Under the pieces are notes generated by a model that worked only from the letters and a program-made list of their open reading frames with translations, did no database searches and was not told the origin of the DNA. From Anaerolineae bacterium (GTDB lineage Bacteria > Chloroflexota > Anaerolineae > Anaerolineales > UBA4823): DNA of 64,000 nucleotides. The stretch is taken from the NCBI GenBank assembly GCA_003327455.1, contig QOQU01000013.1, positions 1 to 64,000 on the forward strand, read 5' to 3'. How positions within the stretch are numbered: the stretch's first letter is position 1; each line of letters begins with the position of its first letter. Position numbers and translations under genes: made by a program. This document shows positions 9,139 to 17,055 of this stretch, in pieces.

Positions 9139-9918
9139 ATGTCAAAGTTTCCATCGTTTGAATCCAAAAAAGCCTCTGAAAACTTTATTTTTCGGCATAG
9201 TGAACCCCTTCGTTATCAAGTCCGAAAAGCGATTCTCGATTTTCTCGAAAAAGAGAACTATTCGGTTGGCGACAAAATTCCTTCTGAACAAGAATTGATG
9301 GACTTACTCCATGTCAGCCGTTCAACCCTTCGAGAAGGTCTGCAACTCCTGGAACAAGAGCGAATTCTCATTACCCGCCACGGCCTTGGCCGTTATCTTG
9401 CCTCCACTCCGAAAGACCTCAAATTCGATATCAATGAGTTACTCAGCGTCACGGAAATGCTGGCTAATTATGGCATTCAAGTCAAGACCCATGTGTTGAG
9501 TTCTGAAATCATACCCGCAGATCAGGAACTCTCCACTTATCTGGATGTTCCAATGGGTGAACCGATTATCGCTATCGAGCGTATCCGTTTCGCTGAAGAA
9601 GTTCCGGTAATTTACGCCATCGACTACATCCCCAACAAAAAAATTCCGGGCTTAATTGATCCAAAGGAATTTGAAGGCTCGTTGTTTGCCCTGTTAGAAA
9701 ATCGCTGGGGAATTAAATTGGACTACTCCATTGCCACTTTACGGGTAGTTTTATCCGAAGGGCATATTCCTAAGATGGCGGTCATTGATCCTCATCTGCC
9801 CTGGGTGCTTTTTGAGCAAATCAATTATACAGAAGAGGGTGAACCCATCATCTTCTCTCGCGATTACCATCGCAGCGATTACATTGAATTTCACGTTAAG
9901 CGTTTTCGTCGGCAATAA
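9139..9918 (+). CDS. GntR family regulator with UTRA domain
   Basis: A 259-residue transcription regulator. The N-terminal winged helix-turn-helix (about residues 25-95) has the GntR hallmarks GDKIPSEQELMDLLHVSRST and LITRHGLGRYLAS. The C-terminal half (about 105-255) is a UTRA ligand-binding domain with the usual PI..IERIRF and SRDYHRSDY motifs. UTRA regulators (HutC subfamily) commonly sense sugars, amino sugars or their phosphates and repress their own operon. It heads a plus-strand series running to 22865 and has a clear paralogue at 32228-32962, at the other end of the island. Operator-like repeats lie directly upstream. The effector is unknown, probably an intermediate of the pathway encoded downstream. 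Confidence 0.88.
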   Translation: MSKFPSFESKKASENFIFRHSEPLRYQVRKAILDFLEKENYSVGDKIPSEQELMDLLHVSRSTLREGLQLLEQERILITRHGLGRYLASTPKDLKFDINELLSVTEMLANYGIQVKTHVLSSEIIPADQELSTYLDVPMGEPIIAIERIRFAEEVPVIYAIDYIPNKKIPGLIDPKEFEGSLFALLENRWGIKLDYSIATLRVVLSEGHIPKMAVIDPHLPWVLFEQINYTEEGEPIIFSRDYHRSDYIEFHVKRFRRQ

Positions 9919-9942
9919 TCCCTTCTTTGTTAGGATGTATAC

Positions 9943-11070
9943 ATGAACAAACCGCTAATTCGCATTCCAGCAGAAGACCTGACCCGACAATATCAACAAA
10001 TCCGCTGGGAAATTGCTGCCGCCATCGATAGCGTCCTACCCAGTGGGAAATACACACTTGGCCCAATCCTGGAACAATTCGAACAGGAATTTGCTGCGTA
10101 TTGTGGTGTAAAACACGCAATTGGGATCAGCAATGGTACAGAAGCTCTTCACCTTGCTCTGATCGCACTCGGAGTCGGCCCAGGAGATGAAGTGATTACC
10201 CAGGCAAACACCTACGTTGCTACCGCTTTTGCAGTTAATTATTGTGGGGCTACGCCGGTTTTCGTTGATATCGAACCGACTTATTCCAATATCGATGTAC
10301 AAAAGATCGAAGCGAAAATTAACTCTAAAACCAAGGTCATTATACCGGTGCACATTTATGGTCACCCCGTGGATATGGATCCGCTAATCGAACTGGCAAG
10401 GAAATACAATCTCAAGGTACTGGAAGATGCTTCACATGCCCATGGGGCAACCTATAAGGGTAAACGAACGGGCAACCTGGCAGATGCTGCTGCCTTTAGT
10501 TTTTATCCATCCAAAGTGTTAGGGGCGTATGGAGATGCCGGTGCAATTGTTACCAACGACGATGAACTTGACCACCGTTTACGCGTTCTGCGTTACATGG
10601 GACAAGAGGTAAAACATACCCATTTGATTATCGGTTTCCAGCAGAGATTAGATCCACTTCAAGCGGCTATTCTGCGGGTGAAACTACGTCACCTGGATGG
10701 TTGGATTGAGAAGCGGCGTCACCTGGCATCTTTATACAACCACCTCTTGCAAGACTTACCGATCGAACTTCCCAAAGAAGCTGAGTGGGCATCTCACGTA
10801 TATTATCTCTACACCATCCGCACTTCCCAAAGGGACGCATTAGCAGAATATCTTCTTTGTCATGGGGTTGAGACTCAAAAAATATATCACACGCCTGTCC
10901 CTCTCCAGCCCTGCTATCAATACTTGAATTATCGTGCGGAGGATATCCCCATCGCCTTTGACTACGCTGCAAAGCTATTGAATTTACCGTTGTTTCCTGA
11001 AATGACCGAAGAAGAGGTCGCCGAAGTCTCCAGGTTGATCCACGATTTCTTTATAGGGAAACGCCAATGA
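9943..11070 (+). CDS. DegT/DnrJ/EryC1/StrS family aminotransferase 1
   Basis: A 375-residue PLP-dependent sugar aminotransferase. Visible are the opening DLTRQYQQIRWEI, the cofactor-site GISNGTEALHLAL, the Asp of EDASHAHGA, and the Schiff-base Lys191 in FYPSKVLGAYGDAGA. Family members convert a keto group on a nucleotide sugar, free sugar or cyclitol to an amine, usually with glutamate or glutamine as donor. The gene lies 24 bases after gntR-1 and overlaps the next gene by 4 bases, so it is co-transcribed. No nucleotide-sugar biosynthesis genes are nearby. That argues for a free or phosphorylated keto-sugar or inosose substrate rather than glycan assembly; the reaction may run in the catabolic direction. 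Confidence 0.85.
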   Translation: MNKPLIRIPAEDLTRQYQQIRWEIAAAIDSVLPSGKYTLGPILEQFEQEFAAYCGVKHAIGISNGTEALHLALIALGVGPGDEVITQANTYVATAFAVNYCGATPVFVDIEPTYSNIDVQKIEAKINSKTKVIIPVHIYGHPVDMDPLIELARKYNLKVLEDASHAHGATYKGKRTGNLADAAAFSFYPSKVLGAYGDAGAIVTNDDELDHRLRVLRYMGQEVKHTHLIIGFQQRLDPLQAAILRVKLRHLDGWIEKRRHLASLYNHLLQDLPIELPKEAEWASHVYYLYTIRTSQRDALAEYLLCHGVETQKIYHTPVPLQPCYQYLNYRAEDIPIAFDYAAKLLNLPLFPEMTEEEVAEVSRLIHDFFIGKRQ

Positions 11071-13358
11071 GTCGAGTGAAGCTAACCATTCTAGGTGGTA
11101 GTGCTCTAGCTACCCCGATTTTATTTGAGGTGCTGGGTAAAAAGGGGGCTCAGGCTGGCTATCAGGTTTGCCTGCATGGGAGAGATGTCGAACGGTTGGA
11201 GCTGGTTTATCAGGTATCCAAAGACATCATTTCTAAATATCCACATTTAGATATCCAGCTTTCCTACACTACAGACCTTGAGAAAGCTCTTGAAAGTGCA
11301 GACTATTGCCTGAATCAGATTCGAGTGGGGGGGTTAGAGGGGCGTGCCTATGATGAGACCTTTCCGCGACGTTTTGGTATTCCGGGCGAAGAAACGGTCG
11401 GGCCTGGTGGGTTCAGCAACTCGCTTCGAGGCATCCCCAAAATACTTGAAATTGCAAAAGTCATGCAAAAGGTCTGTCCTCAAGTCGTTATCCTGAACTT
11501 AACCAATCCAAGCAGTATCATCCAGTATGCCATACGGCGTTATACCGATCTTCAGGTCATCGGAACCTGCGACTCACCCGTATCTTTGATGGAATTGTTA
11601 GCGAAATTGCTTGGCAAGGCACAGGGTGAGCTACAGTTCTCCATTTCTGGGATGCACCATTTCAGTTGGATAACTTCAATTCTAGACTCAAAGGATCATG
11701 AGAGAATCCCGGAAGTCCTTGAACGACTGGAAGAAATCCCAAAAGTTGGTGTCGATCCAGAGCTTGTCCGAGTCATTGGGGCTATTCCGGGTCCTTATCT
11801 AAAATATTATTTTCACCCTGACCGCATATTAGCCGAGACAGAAGGCAGAATAATCCGTGCCCATCAACTCATGACGCTCTCCGATCAAATGCTTGAGGCT
11901 TACCGACAATGGAAACCGGGCGATCCAACAGATATGCTGAATCAGAGAGGCGCGGTGTGGTATGAAAAAATTGTTGCGCCGACATTATTAGCACTGGTCG
12001 AAAAACAAAACCAGGAACTGGTTCTCTCGGTTGACAATCAAGACAGTTTACCTTTTTTACCCGCTGATGCCATTGTGGAACTGCCCGTAACCATTCAAGA
12101 TGGCAAGATTAACAAAGCCCGTCCGGCGACACTTTCACCGTATCTTCAAGCGCTCATCTCACAAAATTGTGTCTATGAGATGTTAACAGCTCAGGCAATT
12201 GCCGAAAAAGACCGTCAAAAAGCCCTTCAAGCCCTGATGGCAAATTTGATGGTCAAAAGCTTCAACCAGGCGCGAGGTATCCTCGACGAGGTGTGGCCAA
12301 TAAAGCAAGGGAATGCCTTCCAGGTAATGGAACTACCAAAATCGAAAGAAGACCGCTATGGCTTCAAAGTCCCTTCTGTGCATTATGGGAACAGTTTGTT
12401 AGAAAGTTACCTCCCCCAGGAGGAAGATTTTATTCTCATAACTATGCAAGAGTTGTGGGAAAAAGTCAAAGATCGATTCACACATCCACCTCACGCAGTT
12501 GCTTTTATCCAGAATCTGGATTGGTATCAATTGGAAGCGCTTGAGGGAAGCCTTCCTCAAACCTCCCTGATCGTTGGGTTGGGAGGTGGAGTAGCACAGG
12601 ATGCAGCGAAATTTCTCGCCTGGAAACGGCACCTCCCTGTTGATCTTTTCGTTTCGATTACATCGGTAGATGCATCGGTAACCAAGAGCATTGCGGTGCG
12701 GGCAGGTGGTCATGTCACTTACATTGGCTACATCGTACCCAGAAATGTTTATCTGGACTATGCCCTGATCCAATCCGCTCCACCACGCTTGAATCGTTCG
12801 GGGGTCGGAGATATCCTCTGCGCTCATGTTGCGCTGTGGGACTGGCGTTTTGCTCATGAGCAAATTGGGGAAGCCTATGATCCTGATGCTGTGGCTCAAA
12901 TGCGCCACTGGATTGATCAGGTAGTGAAAAATGCCGAACAAATTCGGGAGGTAACACCTTTAGGCATCGAAACGATTATGAGAGCCTTTGAAGGCATCAG
13001 CATTGTTTGCCGTCGTTTCGGCAGCAGTCGCCCTCAAGAGGCCTCAGATCATACTTTCGCCTATAACGCTGAGTTCCAAACCCGACGCTCATTTTTACAT
13101 GGTGAGTTGGTTGCCCTGGGCAGTTGGGTGATGGCAAATCTGCAAGCAAATGAACCTGAATTTCTTGAGGATGTCTATCAGCGATGTGGAATTTTATGGC
13201 AACCGGCTGATATCGGGCTGTCGAGGGAAGAATTTATCAAAATCCTTTCAACCCTCAACTGGTATCAATCCAATTTCGGGCGGCGCTACTCGATCTTGAA
13301 CAAAATCCAAATCACGGAAGCATTTATCCAGAAAATAGTTGCGCGTTTGAACTTCTAA
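11067..13358 (+). CDS. GH4 glycosidase fused to glycerol-1-P dehydrogenase-like domain
   Basis: A 763-residue two-domain protein. Residues 1 to about 425 are a family 4 glycoside hydrolase: NAD-binding LGGSALATP (9-17), GPGGFSNSLRGIP (112-124), NLTNPS (144-149), metal-ligand Cys168 in GTCDSP, the GMHHFSW histidines (197-198), and PGPYLKYY (241-248) with the likely base tyrosine. GH4 enzymes cleave (often 6-phospho-) glycosides by transient NAD-dependent C3 oxidation. Residues about 430-763 resemble sn-glycerol-1-phosphate dehydrogenase/AraM: VGLGGGVAQDAAKF (503-516), TSVDASV (532-538), and metal ligands Asp582 (GVGDIL), His662 (ASDHTF) and His678 (LHGEL). The frame is uninterrupted, so this is a true fusion. 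The second domain probably reduces or oxidises a ketose or inosose released by the first; this is inference. Confidence 0.85.
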   Translation: MSRVKLTILGGSALATPILFEVLGKKGAQAGYQVCLHGRDVERLELVYQVSKDIISKYPHLDIQLSYTTDLEKALESADYCLNQIRVGGLEGRAYDETFPRRFGIPGEETVGPGGFSNSLRGIPKILEIAKVMQKVCPQVVILNLTNPSSIIQYAIRRYTDLQVIGTCDSPVSLMELLAKLLGKAQGELQFSISGMHHFSWITSILDSKDHERIPEVLERLEEIPKVGVDPELVRVIGAIPGPYLKYYFHPDRILAETEGRIIRAHQLMTLSDQMLEAYRQWKPGDPTDMLNQRGAVWYEKIVAPTLLALVEKQNQELVLSVDNQDSLPFLPADAIVELPVTIQDGKINKARPATLSPYLQALISQNCVYEMLTAQAIAEKDRQKALQALMANLMVKSFNQARGILDEVWPIKQGNAFQVMELPKSKEDRYGFKVPSVHYGNSLLESYLPQEEDFILITMQELWEKVKDRFTHPPHAVAFIQNLDWYQLEALEGSLPQTSLIVGLGGGVAQDAAKFLAWKRHLPVDLFVSITSVDASVTKSIAVRAGGHVTYIGYIVPRNVYLDYALIQSAPPRLNRSGVGDILCAHVALWDWRFAHEQIGEAYDPDAVAQMRHWIDQVVKNAEQIREVTPLGIETIMRAFEGISIVCRRFGSSRPQEASDHTFAYNAEFQTRRSFLHGELVALGSWVMANLQANEPEFLEDVYQRCGILWQPADIGLSREEFIKILSTLNWYQSNFGRRYSILNKIQITEAFIQKIVARLNF

Positions 13359-13359
13359 G

Positions 13360-13395
13360 GGTTCTACCACCAAATGCGGTGGACGGATAAGAACC
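13360..13395 (+). promoter_or_regulatory. Nested hairpin in the gap before the ECF genes
   Basis: Outer arms GGTTCT (13360-13365) and AGAACC (13390-13395) enclose inner arms CCACC and GGTGG (13367-13371, 13378-13382). It begins right after the fusion gene's stop and has no following U tract. It may stabilise the upstream transcript or attenuate entry into the transporter genes. A weak promoter (TTGAAA at 13439, 19-base spacer, TATCAT at 13464) follows. AAGGAAGAG provides the ribosome site for the next gene. Confidence 0.35.
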
Positions 13396-13499
13396 AGGAG
13401 ATAGAAAGGAGAGTGAATATTGAAGAGATAACTACCAATTGAAATCCATGACGCAATGTTCGATATCATTCTAAGCTAGCATAAGAAAGGAAGAGAAAG

Positions 13500-14345
13500 A
13501 TGAACGAGAGTAAAGGATTTTACAACGAACGGTCGGGATTAATTATCATGTTGGTCGGGTTAGTCATCTTTATCCTTGCATTTCTGATCATGAACCCGCT
13601 TGGTACCGGAATGGGTGTTTCCGAATCGCCACAACGCATTGTCTTGCTCTATATCTTCGCTTTCGTATTTTGTCTGCCATTTGGAGCTTATTGGATGTAC
13701 AAGTTCGCTCGCCGACCGGATTGGTTGGCAATGGCTGGCAGATACATTCAGGGAATGAAAGTAGCCGTTTTTTCACCCTATTCGTTGGTAGCTATTGGCA
13801 TCGTAGGGGCATTGTTTGCTGCAGCAGGCTTAGGAGATCTCGGTGGGATTGACCTGCAAGCCATGATTATTGCTGCGTCAGCCTCTCTATTCGGCGGTAT
13901 TGTCTCCTTTTTTGGCTTGTTTGTCGGACAAATCATCGCTCGAGTTTTAATCAACCCGGTTTGGGTTGGAGGCGTCTCTGCTGGAGCATTGTCCCTGTTA
14001 CCCTACACCCTAATCGATGCCTCCATCTGGGCATATTTCGGTTGGGTATATTTCCGATTTGTTCACGACCGCGGGGATAAACCGTTCTGGCGTCAGTTCT
14101 TCATTGCCTGGATCCTCGGTGAGCCAGTGCACCAAATTTGGTGGATGATGACCTACTGGATTATGAACACCCGTGAGGCTGCTATTCTGGCTGTTTTGAA
14201 CGATTGGGTCATCCCTGGCGCCGGTACCTTCTTCGGTATTCCATATTGGTGGCTAAGCGGGATCGTCTTCGTACCCGTTGGCTTACTGGCTGGTGAGGCA
14301 GCGCGGCGTGCCATGACCTCCGGCCGTGGACAAACCAAAGCCTGA
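13500..14345 (+). CDS. Putative substrate-binding (S) subunit of an ECF transporter
   Basis: A 281-residue hydrophobic protein with about seven to eight membrane segments and no extracytoplasmic binding domain. It is immediately followed by a fused ECF ATPase and an EcfT gene, so it is the obvious S component. I do not recognise it as a known vitamin-specific S subunit (RibU, ThiT, BioY, CbiM and so on). It is longer than the common 170-220 residues. Features include an Ala/Gly-rich segment near residues 97-120, typical of helix packing in S subunits, and a Trp/Tyr-rich stretch FGWVYFRFVHD. Substrate is unknown; an amino-sugar or polyol-type compound is inferred from the operon. ATG 13500 follows AAGGAAGAG. 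Confidence 0.6.
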   Translation: MNESKGFYNERSGLIIMLVGLVIFILAFLIMNPLGTGMGVSESPQRIVLLYIFAFVFCLPFGAYWMYKFARRPDWLAMAGRYIQGMKVAVFSPYSLVAIGIVGALFAAAGLGDLGGIDLQAMIIAASASLFGGIVSFFGLFVGQIIARVLINPVWVGGVSAGALSLLPYTLIDASIWAYFGWVYFRFVHDRGDKPFWRQFFIAWILGEPVHQIWWMMTYWIMNTREAAILAVLNDWVIPGAGTFFGIPYWWLSGIVFVPVGLLAGEAARRAMTSGRGQTKA

Positions 14346-14368
14346 CATTCATCTCCTGTCTCATGAAT

Positions 14369-14400
14369 GGCGAGAGGGGTAATGACATAACCCTCTCGCC
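14369..14400 (+). promoter_or_regulatory. Intercistronic 10-bp hairpin in ECF operon
   Basis: GGCGAGAGGG (14369-14378) pairs perfectly with CCCTCTCGCC (14391-14400) around a 12-base loop, between the S-subunit gene and the ATPase gene. No U tract follows, so it is unlikely to be an intrinsic terminator. It could protect the upstream message and give more S subunit than ATPase, which would suit a one-module, many-S-subunit system. Confidence 0.45.
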
Positions 14401-14445
14401 AGCCACAGTAACCTCAGGCATTATAAAAAACAACAGGAAATCACC

Positions 14446-16212
14446 ATGAAATCAATCGAGGCAAAAGAGTTTTCATTTCGCTACCTTCATCAGGCGGAAG
14501 GAGAAAAGGCATTATCGAACTTAACATTTGAAGTCGAAGAGGCAAGCGTAGTTGGGATCATTGGCCGGGCTGGAGCAGGAAAAAGCACGCTCGTTAAGTC
14601 ATTAAACGGGCTTGTTCCTAAAGTGGATCTTGGCTACCAGGAAGGCGACATGATCGTAGACGGCTTAAATACCCGCCAATATGACGTTAATCAATTAGCC
14701 CGTCATGTCGGAATTGTTCTCCAGAACCCTGAGGTTCAAATTTTCTCCTTAACCGTCCGCGATGATGTGGCTTTTGGTCCGGCAAACTTGGGCTTACCGC
14801 GCGAAGAAATCTATAAAAGGGTTGCCGAAGCGGTTAGTGCTGCAGAATTAGAGCATCTCGTAGACCGCAATCCCAACGACATCTCGGGGGGAGAACAACA
14901 GTGTCTGGCTATTGCCGGGATTCTTGCCATGCAGCCAAAAATTATGGCATTCGATGAGCCGGTCTCCATGCTTGACCCTCTGGGCAAACAGCGAGTGATG
15001 AATATCCTCAAGCAAGTCACACGACGTTCAGGTACCACCAGTATCACCACCGAGTCAGGCGCAGATATCGAAGCCGTAGCTGAGGTTGTTGACCGCATAA
15101 TCGCCATTGACCAGGGTAAACTGCTGTTGGATGGCGACCCGGCAACCGTCCTTCAAGACGATCGAATTCAGCAAATTGGTGTTGGACGTCCCCAAGTCAC
15201 CGAGTTGTTTTTACAACTCAAGAAAAAAGGTATCCATTTTGAGCGCGTTCCGATCACCTTAGCAGATGCTGAGAATCTATTGAGAGATAAATTACGCCAG
15301 TTGGGTGTCAAACGCGTCATGCGTCCACCCGATTATCGGCTACAACAACTCAATCACTTTGGTCCACCAGTCGTTGAAGTTGAAAACATTCATCATTTTT
15401 ATAACCCTCAAGTTCACGCTCTCAAAGGTGTTTCTTTCGAGATTCCAGAGCGACAAATTGTAGGGATCATTGGGCAGAATGGCTCTGGTAAAACCACCTT
15501 GGCTCGCCATCTGGTTGGATTGCTTAAACCGACCAACAAGGATTCGGTTCTCAAAGTCAAAGGGGTAGACATCAAGAAACTGCGCCTGGATAAAATCATC
15601 CGAATGATTAATTATGTCTTTCAGAATCCAGACGACCAGCTATTCGCAGAGACGATTTGGGATGAAATTGCTTTTGCTCCCCGGATGATCGATTTACCGG
15701 AGGATGAGGTAAAACGATTAACTGAAGAGGCTATGAAGGTCTTTGACCTCGAGGCTTACAAAGACCGTTATATCTTCGGTTTAGATGAGGATTTGAAAAC
15801 TTATTTATCCATAAGCTGCATCTTACCCTTGAAACCAGATATCTTGTTAATTGATGAGCCTACAACAGGGCTGGACGAACAAGGCGAGGTGAAAATGATG
15901 CAAAGCCTGCGCTATTTACGTGATCAGATGGGGAAAACCATTGTGATTATCACCCACAATATGAAGACGGTTGGAAATCATTGCGATCGGGTGCTGGTCA
16001 TGTCCAAAGGCAATCTGATATTGGACGGCACTCCTCGAGAAGTGTTTGCCAATGAAGAAAAATTATTGGAAGCGGATATCCTCCCCCCACAAATCACTCG
16101 CCTTGGTCAGGCTTTATCCAAAGAATTTGGATTCCCAAAAGACATTCTAACCGTTGACGAGATGTTAGAAGTCCTGGATTACAGTATCAAGCAGAGCCAG
16201 AATGGAGCGTAG
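14446..16212 (+). CDS. Fused ECF transporter ATPase (EcfA-EcfA')
   Basis: 588 residues containing two complete ABC nucleotide-binding domains. NBD1 (about 1-240) has Walker A GRAGAGKST (41-49), signature ISGGEQQ (146-152) and Walker B IMAFDEP, but where the H-loop histidine should be it reads ITTES with Glu203. NBD2 (about 308-535) has Walker A GQNGSGKTT (343-351), Walker B ILLIDEP and an intact H-loop THN (His504). Its signature position reads LDEDL (446-450) instead of LSGGQ. The defects are complementary: one composite site is canonical (NBD2 Walker/H plus NBD1 signature) and the other is degenerate. The protein powers the ECF importer with the adjacent T and S subunits. ATG 14446 follows ACAGGAAA. 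Confidence 0.9.
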   Translation: MKSIEAKEFSFRYLHQAEGEKALSNLTFEVEEASVVGIIGRAGAGKSTLVKSLNGLVPKVDLGYQEGDMIVDGLNTRQYDVNQLARHVGIVLQNPEVQIFSLTVRDDVAFGPANLGLPREEIYKRVAEAVSAAELEHLVDRNPNDISGGEQQCLAIAGILAMQPKIMAFDEPVSMLDPLGKQRVMNILKQVTRRSGTTSITTESGADIEAVAEVVDRIIAIDQGKLLLDGDPATVLQDDRIQQIGVGRPQVTELFLQLKKKGIHFERVPITLADAENLLRDKLRQLGVKRVMRPPDYRLQQLNHFGPPVVEVENIHHFYNPQVHALKGVSFEIPERQIVGIIGQNGSGKTTLARHLVGLLKPTNKDSVLKVKGVDIKKLRLDKIIRMINYVFQNPDDQLFAETIWDEIAFAPRMIDLPEDEVKRLTEEAMKVFDLEAYKDRYIFGLDEDLKTYLSISCILPLKPDILLIDEPTTGLDEQGEVKMMQSLRYLRDQMGKTIVIITHNMKTVGNHCDRVLVMSKGNLILDGTPREVFANEEKLLEADILPPQITRLGQALSKEFGFPKDILTVDEMLEVLDYSIKQSQNGA

Positions 16213-16215
16213 AGA

Positions 16216-17055
16216 ATGGACACGGTATTTGCCTATCGACAAGGAACAAGTTTTTTACATAAGGGGCTGCATCCTTTTACAAAAATGGTGGTCTTTTTGG
16301 TGATTGTGATCTTATCAGGACTCTGGCTGGATATCCGTTATTTATTACCTCTTCTGGTTATCGGTTTTATCTTAGCCTATATTGCGAAAGCACCGGCGAA
16401 GTTATTCTTGTTCATCGTGTTTGCTTTAGCTCTAACCTGGTTTCCCACCGTTCGTAGCACGATCGCCCAGGCACGACCCGAATACTTCAAAGTACTGGAT
16501 CCAGAATGGGCATCGACAGGAATAGTAACCGTTAATGTTCCTTTCCTTGGCTTAGAACGCCTGGGACTGACTTATGGTAGTTTATACTGGTTAGCAGGTC
16601 GAATTTGCCGTTTTGCCACCGTTGTCACCTGGGCGATTGTCTTTCTCTATACAACGCCCATTAGCGATATTGCCAATACTTTGTATGCCCTCAAAACTCC
16701 CCCTTCTATTGTATTTGTTGTTCAAATCACCTACAAATTTATTCCCTATATGGCTTCAATAATTAATCAAATCCAGGATGCACAAAAATTGCGCGGTTGG
16801 CATCTGCGAACTCTAAATCTCATTAAAGTCTTCAAGCGTTCTTTACCTTTGGCAAATCCCCTGATGCGCCGAACCGCCATGATTGTCGAGCAAGTCACCA
16901 TTGCGACCCAGGTGCGCGGCTTTGGATCAGGCAAAGTGACGCCTCTCCGCGATTTAACCCTTTCCTGGCTGGACAAAGTGGTAATTATCTTTTTTGTAGG
17001 CGGATTGATATTTGCCTTTATTGCGATGGCGCTCTGGAAAGTGGGCATGATCTAA
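16216..17055 (+). CDS. ecfT: ECF transporter transmembrane T subunit
   Basis: 279 residues, five to six membrane segments, and the EcfT coupling region: two basic helices with an A-R-G-like motif. The expected Ala-Arg-Gly signatures appear as KLRGWHLR (about 193-200) and TQVRGFGSG (about 232-240). These motifs contact grooves on the two ATPase domains. The opening DTVFAYRQGTSFLHKGLHPFTK is typical of the family (H-P-x-T/V-K). It starts 3 bases after the ATPase stop and abuts the kinase gene, so it is translationally coupled. It completes a solitary ECF transporter dedicated to one S subunit. Confidence 0.88.
   Translation: MDTVFAYRQGTSFLHKGLHPFTKMVVFLVIVILSGLWLDIRYLLPLLVIGFILAYIAKAPAKLFLFIVFALALTWFPTVRSTIAQARPEYFKVLDPEWASTGIVTVNVPFLGLERLGLTYGSLYWLAGRICRFATVVTWAIVFLYTTPISDIANTLYALKTPPSIVFVVQITYKFIPYMASIINQIQDAQKLRGWHLRTLNLIKVFKRSLPLANPLMRRTAMIVEQVTIATQVRGFGSGKVTPLRDLTLSWLDKVVIIFFVGGLIFAFIAMALWKVGMI

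Noticed and set aside
14369-14400. Intrinsic terminator splitting the ECF operon
   Set aside because: The stem is strong, but no U run follows and the ATPase gene needs expression with its partners.
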